A stretch of DNA of 64,000 nt from positions 806,001 through 870,000 of the forward strand of contig CAVZFQ010000013.1 in assembly GCA_963774625.1 (NCBI GenBank), given 5' to 3'. Below are positions 8,717 to 16,574 of this stretch, in pieces. The notes beneath the pieces are model-generated. The model was not told the origin of the DNA. It did no database searches and worked only from the letters and a program-made list of their open reading frames with translations. The translations under genes and the position numbers were made by a program. Every line of letters starts with the position of its first letter. The stretch's first letter is position 1. Source of the stretch: VAXT01 sp963774625 (GTDB taxonomy: Bacteria; Actinomycetota; Thermoleophilia; Gaiellales; Gaiellaceae).

Positions 8717-9716
8717 ATGGCACCGCCCAGAATCAGGGGTCTCGTCCTCGTGCTGCTCGCGCTGCTGCTCGCGCTGCCGGCCGCCGGCTGCGGCCGCGAC
8801 CGGCCAGCCGCCGAGACCGCGCAGGAGACGACGGACACGGGCGCCTTCCCGGAAGAGGACCTGTCCGGGACGGTCCGCGCCGACGGGTCGAGCACCGTCG
8901 CGCCGCTCGTCAGCCTCGCCGCCGAGCGGTTCCGCACGGAGGAGCCCGGCGTCAAGGTGACGGTCGGCATCTCGGGCACCGGCGGCGGCTTCGAGCGCTT
9001 CTGCCGCGGCGAGACCGACCTCGCGAACGCGTCGCGCCCGATCAAGGACGAGGAGATCGCCGCCTGCAAGAAGAAGGGGATCGACTACCTCGAGCTCCAG
9101 GTCGCGAACGACGGGCTAACCGTCGTGATCAACAACGGCAACGACTGGGCGAAGTGCCTGACCGTCGAGCAGCTGAAGAAGGTCTGGCAGCCGGGCTCCA
9201 AGATCAAGAACTGGAAGGAGATCGACCCGAGCTTCCCGAGCCAGGCGCTGACGCTGTTCGGTGCGGGGACCGACTCCGGCACCTTCGACTACTTCACCGA
9301 CGCGATCGTGGGCGAGGAAGGGGCGAGCCGCTCGGACTACACCGCGACCGAGGACGACAACGTCACGGTTCGCGGCGTCGCCGGCGAGAAGGGGGCGCTG
9401 GGCTACTTCGGCCTGTCCTACTACGAGAGCAACAAGAGCCAAGCTGAAGGCAGTCGAGATCGACGGCGGCGACGGCTGCGTCGCGCCGAGCGTCGAGACC
9501 GTGCAGGACGGCACGTACAAGCCGCTGTCGCGGCCGCTCTTCACGTACGTCAAGAAGTCGTCGGCGCTCGACAAGCTGGAGGTGGACGCGTTTCTCCAGT
9601 TCCTCCTCGACAACCAGGAGACGCTCGCGAGAGGGGCCCTCTTCGTGCCGCTGACGAGCGACCAGCTCGAAAAGTCTCGGACCGTGCTGGAAGGCGCGGC
9701 GACCGACGTCGACTGA
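8717..9716 (+). CDS. pstS: Phosphate-binding lipoprotein PstS (copy 1), frameshifted at 9440
   Basis: The N-terminus is a lipoprotein signal with lipobox PAAGC (Cys25). The mature protein has the phosphate-binding loops ADGSSTVAPL, SGTGGGFERFC and AGTDSGTFDYFT seen in PstS. After YYESNKS the frame is lost; the neighbouring frame continues KLKAVEIDGGDGCVAPSV to a stop at 9714-9716, matching copy 2 throughout. Removing one C in the CC at 9439-9440 restores a protein of about 332 residues. It should capture phosphate at the outer membrane face for PstCAB. The shift is probably a sequence error because both halves are well conserved. Confidence 0.85.
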
Positions 9717-9717
9717 T

Positions 9718-9757
9718 GTTCACCAGATTTTCCCAGGACGTTCACCCCACCGGCACC
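9718..9757 (+). promoter_or_regulatory. PHO boxes upstream of the second pstS
   Basis: GTTCACC occurs at 9718 and 9740, 22 bp apart, with poorer units at 9729 and 9751 keeping the 11-bp phase. They lie in the 100-bp gap between the two pstS genes. The second pstS and the pstCAB genes may therefore have their own phosphate-controlled promoter. Confidence 0.7.
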
Positions 9758-9816
9758 CAACCGCTTCGTGCGTCCACCAAGAATGGCGTCGACCTACGAA
9801 TGCGGAGGGAAAACGA

Positions 9817-10767
9817 ATGAGAAAAGTGTCTTACGGGACTGCGGTCCTGCTTGCGGTGACGGCGGTGTTCGCGCTCGCACTTGCGGCCACGGCTACTGCG
9901 AAGACGTCCGGAACGCAGGTGTCCGGGCGAATCACAGCTGATGGTTCGAGCACGCTAGGGCCGTATACCACGGCTGCAGCCGAGCGCTTCGAGCGCGCGA
10001 ACCGCGGCGCGCAGGTCGTTGTCGGCATCTCCGGCACGGGCGGCGGCTTCGAGCGCTTCTGCAAGGGGGAGACCGACCTGGCGAACGCGTCACGGCCGAT
10101 CAAGTTGACCGAGGCCAAGAAGTGTCAGGACAACAACATTCCGTACATCCAGTTCCTGGTCGCGAATGACGGGCTCTCCGTCGTCGTGAACAAGAACGTG
10201 ACGTGGCTCAACTGCATCACGCCGGCCGAGCTGAAGAAGATCTGGGACAAGGGCTCCAAGGTGGACAACTGGAACCAGGTTCGGCCGAGCTTCCCGGACG
10301 TCCCGCTGAAGCTCTTCGGGGCGGGAACCGACTCCGGCACCTTCGACTTCTTCACGGAGAAGATCAACGGCAAGGCCAAGCAGAGCCGCTCGGATTACAC
10401 AGCGAGCGAGGACGACAACGTGCTGGTTCGCGGGGTCGAAGGCGAACGCGGCGCGATGGGCTACTTCGGCTACTCGTACTACGTCGAGAACAAGAGCCGG
10501 CTGAAGCTGCTCCGGATCCACAACGGCACGTCGTGCGTCGCACCGAGCATCGCGAGCGTCCAGGCGGGCACCTACAAGCCGCTCTCGAGGCCGCTCTTCA
10601 TCTACGCGAAGAAGACGTCCTTCAACCGGGGCGTGGTGCGGGCGTTCATCAGGTACATCATCCTCAACGAGCGCTCGATCGCACGGACGGCGCGCTTCGT
10701 CGCGCTGACCAAGCGTCAGCTCGCGAAGGCGAAGCGGCAGTACAACGCAGCAGTCAACAACCGCTAA
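9817..10767 (+). CDS. pstS: Phosphate-binding protein PstS (copy 2)
   Basis: A 316-residue intact PstS. The signal peptide covers about residues 1-28 (hydrophobic AVLLAVTAVFALALA) and lacks a lipobox cysteine, so unlike copy 1 it should be secreted or otherwise anchored. Binding-loop motifs ADGSSTLGPY, SGTGGGFERFC and AGTDSGTFDFFT are all present. It lies 30 bp before pstC. Having one lipid-anchored and one soluble PstS could serve capture and relay to the permease; that division is inference. Confidence 0.9.
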   Translation: MRKVSYGTAVLLAVTAVFALALAATATAKTSGTQVSGRITADGSSTLGPYTTAAAERFERANRGAQVVVGISGTGGGFERFCKGETDLANASRPIKLTEAKKCQDNNIPYIQFLVANDGLSVVVNKNVTWLNCITPAELKKIWDKGSKVDNWNQVRPSFPDVPLKLFGAGTDSGTFDFFTEKINGKAKQSRSDYTASEDDNVLVRGVEGERGAMGYFGYSYYVENKSRLKLLRIHNGTSCVAPSIASVQAGTYKPLSRPLFIYAKKTSFNRGVVRAFIRYIILNERSIARTARFVALTKRQLAKAKRQYNAAVNNR

Positions 10768-10796
10768 GGACTGAAGGGGGAGGGCTCACAGACTAG

Positions 10797-11723
10797 GTGT
10801 CGACGAGTGAGCTCTCCCCTGTTGTTCCGCAGCTAAAAGCGGTACGCAGGCGCTGGGGCGAGGATGTCATCAAGGGACTCCTCGCCCTTTGCGCCCTCGT
10901 ATCCGTGGCGACGACGGTCGGCATCGTCATCGCGCTCTTCATCCCGGCGATCGAGTTCTTTCGCGAGGTCTCCCTGTGGGACTACCTGACGGGAACGGAG
11001 TGGACGGCGCTGTTCAGCGAGCCGAGCTTCGGCGTCCTGCCGCTCGTGGCGGGAACCGTCCTCGTCTCGCTCGTCGCGGTCCTCGTGTGTGCGCCGTTCG
11101 GGCTCGGGGCGGCCATCTACCTCAGCGAGTACGCGCATGAGCGCGCCCGCAACATTCTCAAGCCAACCCTCGAGGTGCTGGCCGGCATCCCGACCGTCGT
11201 CTACGGCTACTTCGCGCTCACCTTCGTCACCCCGTTTCTCCAGGGCGTCGGCTTCAAGATCGGGCCGTTCAGTGCCCTGAGCGCGGCCCTCGTCATGGGC
11301 ATCATGCTGATCCCGACCGTGGCCTCGGTTTCCGAGGACGCGATGTCGGCGGTTCCGCGCGACCTGCGCCAGGGTGCCTACGCCCTCGGCTCGACACGCA
11401 TGCAGGTCTCGACCCGGATCGTCGTCCCGGCAGCGATCTCGGGGATCATCGCCTCCTTCGTGCTGGCGATCTCGCGCGCGGTGGGCGAGACGATGATCGT
11501 TCTCATCGCCGCCGGCGGCCAGCCGAACCTGACGCTCAACCCGACGGAAGCCGTGCAGACGATGACCGCCTTCGTCGCGGCGACCGCCCAGGGTGACGTC
11601 GCCACGGGGACGATCGCCTACAAGACGATCTTCGCCGTCGGCGCGACGCTGTTCGTCATGACGCTGGTGATGAACATGATCTCGATTCGCCTCGTGCGGC
11701 GGTTCAGGGAGGTGTACGAGTGA
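10797..11723 (+). CDS. pstC: Phosphate ABC transporter permease PstC
   Basis: A 308-residue inner-membrane protein with about six hydrophobic segments, starting at GTG after a GGGGGAGGG stretch. It carries the binding-protein-dependent permease (EAA) loop around GAYALGSTRMQVSTRIVVPAAISGI, which contacts PstB. With PstA it forms the channel that moves phosphate inward at the cost of ATP. The stop overlaps the pstA start (GTGA), which indicates translational coupling. Confidence 0.93.
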   Translation: MSTSELSPVVPQLKAVRRRWGEDVIKGLLALCALVSVATTVGIVIALFIPAIEFFREVSLWDYLTGTEWTALFSEPSFGVLPLVAGTVLVSLVAVLVCAPFGLGAAIYLSEYAHERARNILKPTLEVLAGIPTVVYGYFALTFVTPFLQGVGFKIGPFSALSAALVMGIMLIPTVASVSEDAMSAVPRDLRQGAYALGSTRMQVSTRIVVPAAISGIIASFVLAISRAVGETMIVLIAAGGQPNLTLNPTEAVQTMTAFVAATAQGDVATGTIAYKTIFAVGATLFVMTLVMNMISIRLVRRFREVYE

Positions 11724-12601
11724 GCTCGATGCCAGGTGCACTGGGCGGAGGCGGGACGCGCCGCCGCGGCTATCTGAGCGGGCTCGTGTTCCACGGGTTC
11801 CTGCTCTTCTCGCTCGCGATCGGCATCGTCACGCTCGGCGCGCTGCTCATCCAGGTATTTCTCGAAGGCTGGCAGTACGTGGACGCCGTTCTGCTCTTCG
11901 AGCCGCCCTCTGCCGACCCCGCGATCGCCGGCGCGAAGCCCGCGATCCTGGCGACGATCTTCCTCGGTGTGCTGCTGATCCTGTTCACCGTCCCCATCGG
12001 GGTCGGCACCGCCGTCTACTTGGAGGAGTACGCGGACCGAGAGCGTTGGTACAACCGCTGGCTCGAGATCAACATCCAGAACCTGGCGGCCGTCCCGTCG
12101 ATCGTCTACGGGATTCTCGGGCTCGCGTTCCTCGTCCGCGGGCTCGGCCTCGGCCGCGTGCTGCTCGCCGGCGCGTTCATCCTGACGCTGCTCGTCCTGC
12201 CGACCGTGATCATCGCCGCCCGCGAGGCGATCCGGGCCGTCCCAGGCTCGATCCGCGAAGGCGCGTACGCGCTCGGCGCGACGAAATGGCAGGTGGTCTG
12301 GCGGCAGGTGCTTCCCGGAGCCACGCCCGGGATCGCGACCGGGTCGATCCTTGCACTGTCGCGAGCCCTCGGGGAAACGGCGCCGCTGCTTCTCGTCGGT
12401 GCCCTGACCTATGTGTCGTTCAACCCGACGCTGCTCGGTGATTTCACGGCGCTTCCCGTACAGATCTTCCAGTACATCTCCCGGCCGCAAGAGGAGTTCA
12501 GGGGGGTCGCTGCAGGGGCGATCATCGTCCTGCTCGCGATCCTGCTGACGCTGAACTCCGTCGCGATCTGGGTTCGCAATCGCTACCAGAGAAAGTGGTG
12601 A
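11720..12601 (+). CDS. pstA: Phosphate ABC transporter permease PstA
   Basis: A 293-residue permease, GTG start overlapping the pstC stop by four bases. Six hydrophobic spans are visible, the first at about residues 20-45, and the EAA loop is REGAYALGATKWQVVWRQVL. It is the partner of PstC in the phosphate channel. Two bases separate its stop from the ATG used by pstB, so pstC, pstA, pstB and phoU form one tightly packed operon. Confidence 0.93.
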   Translation: MSSMPGALGGGGTRRRGYLSGLVFHGFLLFSLAIGIVTLGALLIQVFLEGWQYVDAVLLFEPPSADPAIAGAKPAILATIFLGVLLILFTVPIGVGTAVYLEEYADRERWYNRWLEINIQNLAAVPSIVYGILGLAFLVRGLGLGRVLLAGAFILTLLVLPTVIIAAREAIRAVPGSIREGAYALGATKWQVVWRQVLPGATPGIATGSILALSRALGETAPLLLVGALTYVSFNPTLLGDFTALPVQIFQYISRPQEEFRGVAAGAIIVLLAILLTLNSVAIWVRNRYQRKW

Positions 12602-12603
12602 GC

Positions 12604-13476
12604 ATGGCCGAGACCACGAATGCACCTGGCACAATCGCCGAAGTGAGCCTCGAGAACCTCGTCCAGCGCGACGACCGCCGGCAGCCCGCCCGCGGAGCGC
12701 GCCAGGTCGTCTTCGACGTGAAGGACCTGAGCGTCGCGTACGACGGGCAGCCCGCGCTCAAGGACGTCTCGCTCGAGATCTACCGGAACTACGTGACGGC
12801 TTTCATCGGCCCGTCCGGCTGCGGGAAGAGCACGTTCATCCGTTGCTTCAATCACCTGAACGCCCTCATTCCGGGGGCAAAGATCGAGGGGAAGATTCTC
12901 TACCACGACCAGGATCTCTACGGGCCCGAGGTCGACGCCGTGGAGGTGCGGAAGCGGATCGGGATGGTCTTCCAGAAGCCGAACCCGTTTCCCAAGTCGA
13001 TCTACGACAACGTCGCCTTCGGGCCGCGGGTGCTCGGGATGACGGACAACCTCGACGACCGCGTGGAGAAGGCGCTGCACCAGGCGGCGCTCTGGGACGA
13101 GGTCGGTCACCGGCTGAAGAAGAGCGCGCTCAGCCTTTCGGGCGGTCAGCAGCAGCGGCTCTGCATCGCGCGCTGTCTCGCCGTCGAGCCGGAGGTGATC
13201 CTGATGGACGAGCCGGCTTCGGCGCTCGACCCGATCGCGACCACGCGGATCGAGGATCTGATGCACCAGCTGAAGGAGGAGTACACGATCGTCGTCGTCA
13301 CGCACAACATGCAGCAGGCGGCGCGCGTGGCCGACATGACGGCGTTCTTCAGCATCGAGCGCGGCGAGGAGGGCGAGCGGTCGGGGATCCTCGTCGAGTA
13401 CGACTCGACCGACAAGATCTTCACTCAGCCCAGCGACAAGCGGACTGAGGACTACGTCACCGGGCGCTTCGGATGA
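12604..13476 (+). CDS. pstB: Phosphate ABC transporter ATPase PstB
   Basis: A 290-residue ABC ATPase. Walker A is GPSGCGKST (about residues 69-77), the Q-loop follows in MVFQKPNPFP, the signature is LSGGQQQR and Walker B is VILMDEPASALDP, with the switch His in VTHNM. The phrase KPNPFPKSIYDNV is characteristic of PstB. I take ATG 12604 rather than GTG 12595 or 12598 because those fall in the end of pstA. About 35 extra N-terminal residues precede the ATPase core. It drives phosphate import through PstCA. Confidence 0.94.
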   Translation: MAETTNAPGTIAEVSLENLVQRDDRRQPARGARQVVFDVKDLSVAYDGQPALKDVSLEIYRNYVTAFIGPSGCGKSTFIRCFNHLNALIPGAKIEGKILYHDQDLYGPEVDAVEVRKRIGMVFQKPNPFPKSIYDNVAFGPRVLGMTDNLDDRVEKALHQAALWDEVGHRLKKSALSLSGGQQQRLCIARCLAVEPEVILMDEPASALDPIATTRIEDLMHQLKEEYTIVVVTHNMQQAARVADMTAFFSIERGEEGERSGILVEYDSTDKIFTQPSDKRTEDYVTGRFG

Positions 13477-14357
13477 GCCGGATGAGGGTCACGCTTCAGG
13501 TCGAGCTCGACACGATCCAGGCGAACCTCGTCGAGGAAGGCGAGCTCGTCCTGCGGGCGCTGCGAGGCGCGATGGAGGCGCTGGAGCAGCGCGATCCGGA
13601 GCTCGCCGACGAGGTGATCGCCTTCGACGACGAGGTCGACCGGCAATACGAGGGCATCCAGGAGGCAATCGCCTCGCTGCTCGCCCGCCAGGCGCCGGCC
13701 GCCGGGGACCTGCGGCTGGTGCTCGGGATGCTGCACACGAACCTGCACCTCGAGCGCGCGGCCGACTACTGCGTGACGATCGCGAAGCTGACCAAGCTCG
13801 TGTACGGGATTTCGCCGGATCCCAAGCTGATCGAGGCCTTCCACGAGATGGGCGTGCGCGACGAGGAGATGATCCGTGCGGCGCTCGATTCGTTCGTGGA
13901 CCGCGACCTGGCCGCCGCCGAGACCCTCGTCGATCTCGACGAGCTCGTCGATCGCGGCAACCGCCGGGTCGTCCAGCACGTGCTCGCGCTCGGGAGCAAC
14001 CCCGCGCTGCGCGAGTGGGGCCTCCGCATGATCATCGTCTCGCGCTGCCTCGAGCGGATCGGCGACCACGCCGTCGACATCGGCGAGCAGACCGCGTATC
14101 TCGTCACGGGCGAGTTCCGCGAGTTCACGGACGCGTCGCACGTCGACGACGACTCGTCCTCGAACAATTCGAAGCAGCTCGAGGACGAAGGCGACCGGAT
14201 CGTGCGCGGCGCCATCGCCGGCCTCTTCGAGGACGGCGGCGCTGACCCGCTGACGGTCATCCGCTGGAAGGACATCTTCGAGGCCCTCGAGGAAGCACTC
14301 GACGCCTGCGAGACCGCCGCCGACCTCGTCGGCAACATCGTCGTCAAGAACGTGTAG
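13473..14357 (+). CDS. phoU: PhoU protein fused to the C-terminal half of a DUF47 Pit accessory protein
   Basis: Residues 1 to about 223 are a normal actinobacterial PhoU with two three-helix repeats, ending LVTGEFREFTDASH. PhoU links Pst activity to the PhoR/PhoP system and limits phosphate uptake. After a polar linker rich in Asp, Ser and Asn (about residues 224-233), residues 234-294 instead match the end of DUF47 Pit accessory proteins: LEDEGDRIV, DPLTVIRWKDIFEALEEALD and a terminal VVKN. The N-terminal half of that protein is missing. A Pit permease follows two bases later, the usual partner of DUF47. Most likely an ancestral phoU-DUF47-pit order lost DNA around 14145-14172. The fused protein is 294 residues against roughly 220 for PhoU alone. 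Confidence 0.85.
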   Translation: MSRMRVTLQVELDTIQANLVEEGELVLRALRGAMEALEQRDPELADEVIAFDDEVDRQYEGIQEAIASLLARQAPAAGDLRLVLGMLHTNLHLERAADYCVTIAKLTKLVYGISPDPKLIEAFHEMGVRDEEMIRAALDSFVDRDLAAAETLVDLDELVDRGNRRVVQHVLALGSNPALREWGLRMIIVSRCLERIGDHAVDIGEQTAYLVTGEFREFTDASHVDDDSSSNNSKQLEDEGDRIVRGAIAGLFEDGGADPLTVIRWKDIFEALEEALDACETAADLVGNIVVKNV

Positions 14358-14359
14358 GC

Positions 14360-15209
14360 GTGGACGACTTCACGCTCGTCGCCGTCGTCGCGGTCGCATT
14401 GTTCTTCGACTTCACGAATGGGTTTCACGACACGGCCAACGCGATCGCCACGAGCGTGTCGACACGCGCGCTCTCTCCGCGAGCAGCGGTCCTCAGCGCG
14501 GCAGTCCTGAACTTCGCCGGCGCGTTTGTCTTTCTCCAGGTGGCGGCGACGGTCGCGACGGGAATCGTCAACCCCGATGTCATCACGCTCGACGTCGTGC
14601 TCGCGGGGCTCGTCGGGGCGATCACCTGGAACCTGATCACGTGGTACCTCGCACTACCCTCGAGCTCGAGCCACGCGCTGATCGGCGGCATGCTCGGCTC
14701 GCGATCGCCGCGACACGGATTCGACGTCGTCAACTGGGAAGGGCTCAAGGAGAAGGTGCTGATCCCGTCCTTGCTGGCCCCGTTGCTCGGGTTGATCGGG
14801 GCGGCGGCGCTGATGACGGTCATTCTGTGGATCATCCGCAAGCGTGCGCCCGGGATCGTCAACCGAGTCTTCCGGCGCCTACAGCTCGTGTCGGGCGGCT
14901 TCGTCGCTTTCACGCACGGGACGAACGACGCGCAGAAGACGATGGGCATCATCACGCTCGCGCTGATCTCGTCGGGCCACCTCGAGGCGGAGCCGTTCTC
15001 ACGTGCCGACCTGGGTGATCGTGAGCGCCGCGACCGCGATGGCGGCCGGGACGTATGCGGGCGGCTGGCGGATCATCAAGACGCTTGGTACACGGGTCGC
15101 GAAGCTCGACCCGCCGCAGGGGTTCGCGGCGCAGACGTCGACCGCGGTCATTCTCTGGATGACGGCTCGCTACGGGTTCCCTCCAACACCTAAGCTCAAC
15201 ACTCCTTAA
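14360..15209 (+). pseudogene. pit: Damaged low-affinity phosphate permease (Pit family)
   Basis: Both PiT signatures are visible: FTNGFHDTANAIATSV near the start and FTHGTNDAQKTMGII later. Three defects are present. Near 14692-14733 the frame reads GSRSPRHGF where the neighbouring frame reads LAIAAT, so a compensated pair of indels appears to have replaced the usual alanine-rich segment. At about 15001 one extra base moves the reading to VPTWVIVSAATAMAAGTYAG. The protein then ends at ARYGFP followed by an unrelated PTPKLNTP and TAA at 15207, where the family continues with VSTTH and more membrane helices. It starts at GTG 14360. Several lesions in one gene suggest real decay rather than one sequencing error. 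Confidence 0.75.
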
Positions 15210-15255
15210 CAGAGGCGCAAAGCGCGGTTAAACGGCCTGCGCGCATAGTCAGAGC

Positions 15256-16470
15256 ATGCAATTCCGAGGGCGGCGAGAAACCCTCGCTCCCGCTGCGGCG
15301 CTCCTTGTCGCCGCGGTGGCAGGCGGTGCCGTCGCACTCGGCGGCGCCAAGTTGACGGGATATGGGGAGGGGACCACGACCGTCCGGGAAGTGATCAGGG
15401 ACTCCGCTTCGGGACAGTCGCAGGTCGCCTCCCAATCCCGCCTTCAGAGCGCCCTCTCGATCGGGGACATCTACAGCCGCGCTGCGCCCGGTGTCGTCCA
15501 GGTCACGACCACGACCAAGGTCGAGGGTGAGGCCGATCCGTTCTTCGGCTTCGACGTGCCCGACGAGACTCAGCGCGCACTCGGCTCCGGCTTCGTCATC
15601 GACAAGGCCGGCTACATCGTCACGAACTTCCACGTCATCGAAGATGCCGATACGGTCGAGGTCAGCTTCTCGAACAACGACTCGATGAAGGCGAAGATCG
15701 TCGGCAAGGATCCGTCCACCGACATCGCACTGCTCAAGGTCGAGGCGAGCTCGCGAGCGCTGCGGCCGCTGCCGCTGGGTGACTCGGCCCCGGTGCGCGT
15801 CGGCGACGACGTGCTCGCGATCGGCAACCCCTTCGGCCTCGAGCGCAGCGCCACCCGCGGCATCGTGAGCGCCGTCCAGCGACCGCTGCGTGCGCCGAGC
15901 GGCTTCACGATCGATCAGGCGATTCAGACCGACGCAGCGCTGAATCGCGGAAACTCGGGCGGCCCGTTGATGAGCGCGCAAGGTCAGGTGATCGGTGTCA
16001 ACTCGGCGATCGAGACTGCCGCCGACGGACAGGGCAACGTCGGCATCGGGTTCGCGGTGCCGATCAGCACGGTCCGGGACGTCGTGGCACAGCTCAAGGA
16101 GAAAGGCCGGGTCGATCACTCCTTCCTCGGAATCGAGGCGCGCCCCGTGGCGGCGAACATCGCCAAGGTTTTCAGGCTCCCGGTGAGCAAGGGCCTCATT
16201 GTCGAACGTGTCCTCCCCGACAGCGGCGCGGCAGACGCGGGTCTGCAAGGGGGCAAGACCCGCGTCGTCGTCGCCGGTGAGAGCTACATGGTCGGCGGCG
16301 ACATCGTCGTCAAGGCCGACGGAGCCGAGCTGAGCTCGAACGAGCGGCTCCGCGAGATCGTCGCGGGCAAGGAGCCGGGTGATCGACTGAAGCTCGAGAT
16401 CTACCGGGGCGAGGACCGCAAGACGGTCGAGATCAAGCTTGGGCGGCAACCTCCCTCTCCCCAGGGATAA
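15256..16470 (+). CDS. HtrA/DegP-type membrane-anchored serine protease with PDZ domain
   Basis: A 404-residue protease. An N-terminal hydrophobic segment (residues about 10-32) anchors or exports it. The trypsin-like triad is His126 (TNFHVIED), Asp156 (STDIALLKV) and Ser234 (RGNSGGPLM). A PDZ domain fills the C-terminal third (about 290-395; GLIVERVLPDSGAADAGL). It fits the S1C family that degrades or refolds damaged exported proteins. It is a single gene between the damaged pit gene and a strong stem-loop. TTAAC at 15206 and GTTAA at 15227 form an interrupted inverted repeat in its short upstream region. Confidence 0.88.
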   Translation: MQFRGRRETLAPAAALLVAAVAGGAVALGGAKLTGYGEGTTTVREVIRDSASGQSQVASQSRLQSALSIGDIYSRAAPGVVQVTTTTKVEGEADPFFGFDVPDETQRALGSGFVIDKAGYIVTNFHVIEDADTVEVSFSNNDSMKAKIVGKDPSTDIALLKVEASSRALRPLPLGDSAPVRVGDDVLAIGNPFGLERSATRGIVSAVQRPLRAPSGFTIDQAIQTDAALNRGNSGGPLMSAQGQVIGVNSAIETAADGQGNVGIGFAVPISTVRDVVAQLKEKGRVDHSFLGIEARPVAANIAKVFRLPVSKGLIVERVLPDSGAADAGLQGGKTRVVVAGESYMVGGDIVVKADGAELSSNERLREIVAGKEPGDRLKLEIYRGEDRKTVEIKLGRQPPSPQG

Positions 16471-16483
16471 GCGGCCCTAGAAA

Positions 16484-16536
16484 GCGTCCCCCGCCAACCC
16501 GGCGCTCAACCCCCGGCGGGGGACGCCCTCTCTTTC
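16484..16536 (+). terminator. Terminator stem-loop after the HtrA-type gene
   Basis: Perfect 12-base arms, GCGTCCCCCGCC at 16484-16495 and its complement at 16515-16526, enclose a 19-base loop. A T-rich CCTCTCTTTC stretch follows. It lies 14 bp past the stop codon and before a converging gene. Confidence 0.75.
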
Positions 16537-16540
16537 GGGA

Positions 16541-16569
16541 CAGGTCCCAGGGACTGTCCCTGGGACCTG
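16541..16569. repeat. 29-bp near-perfect palindrome between converging genes
   Basis: Two perfect 14-base arms beginning CAGGTCCCAGGGAC are separated by a single T at 16555. It sits six bases from the stop of the converging oxidoreductase gene, so it can act as that gene's terminator on the minus strand. Its exact symmetry and GGGAC/GTCCC core also resemble dispersed palindromic repeats; no second copy occurs in this window. Confidence 0.7.
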
Positions 16570-16574
16570 GGGTG

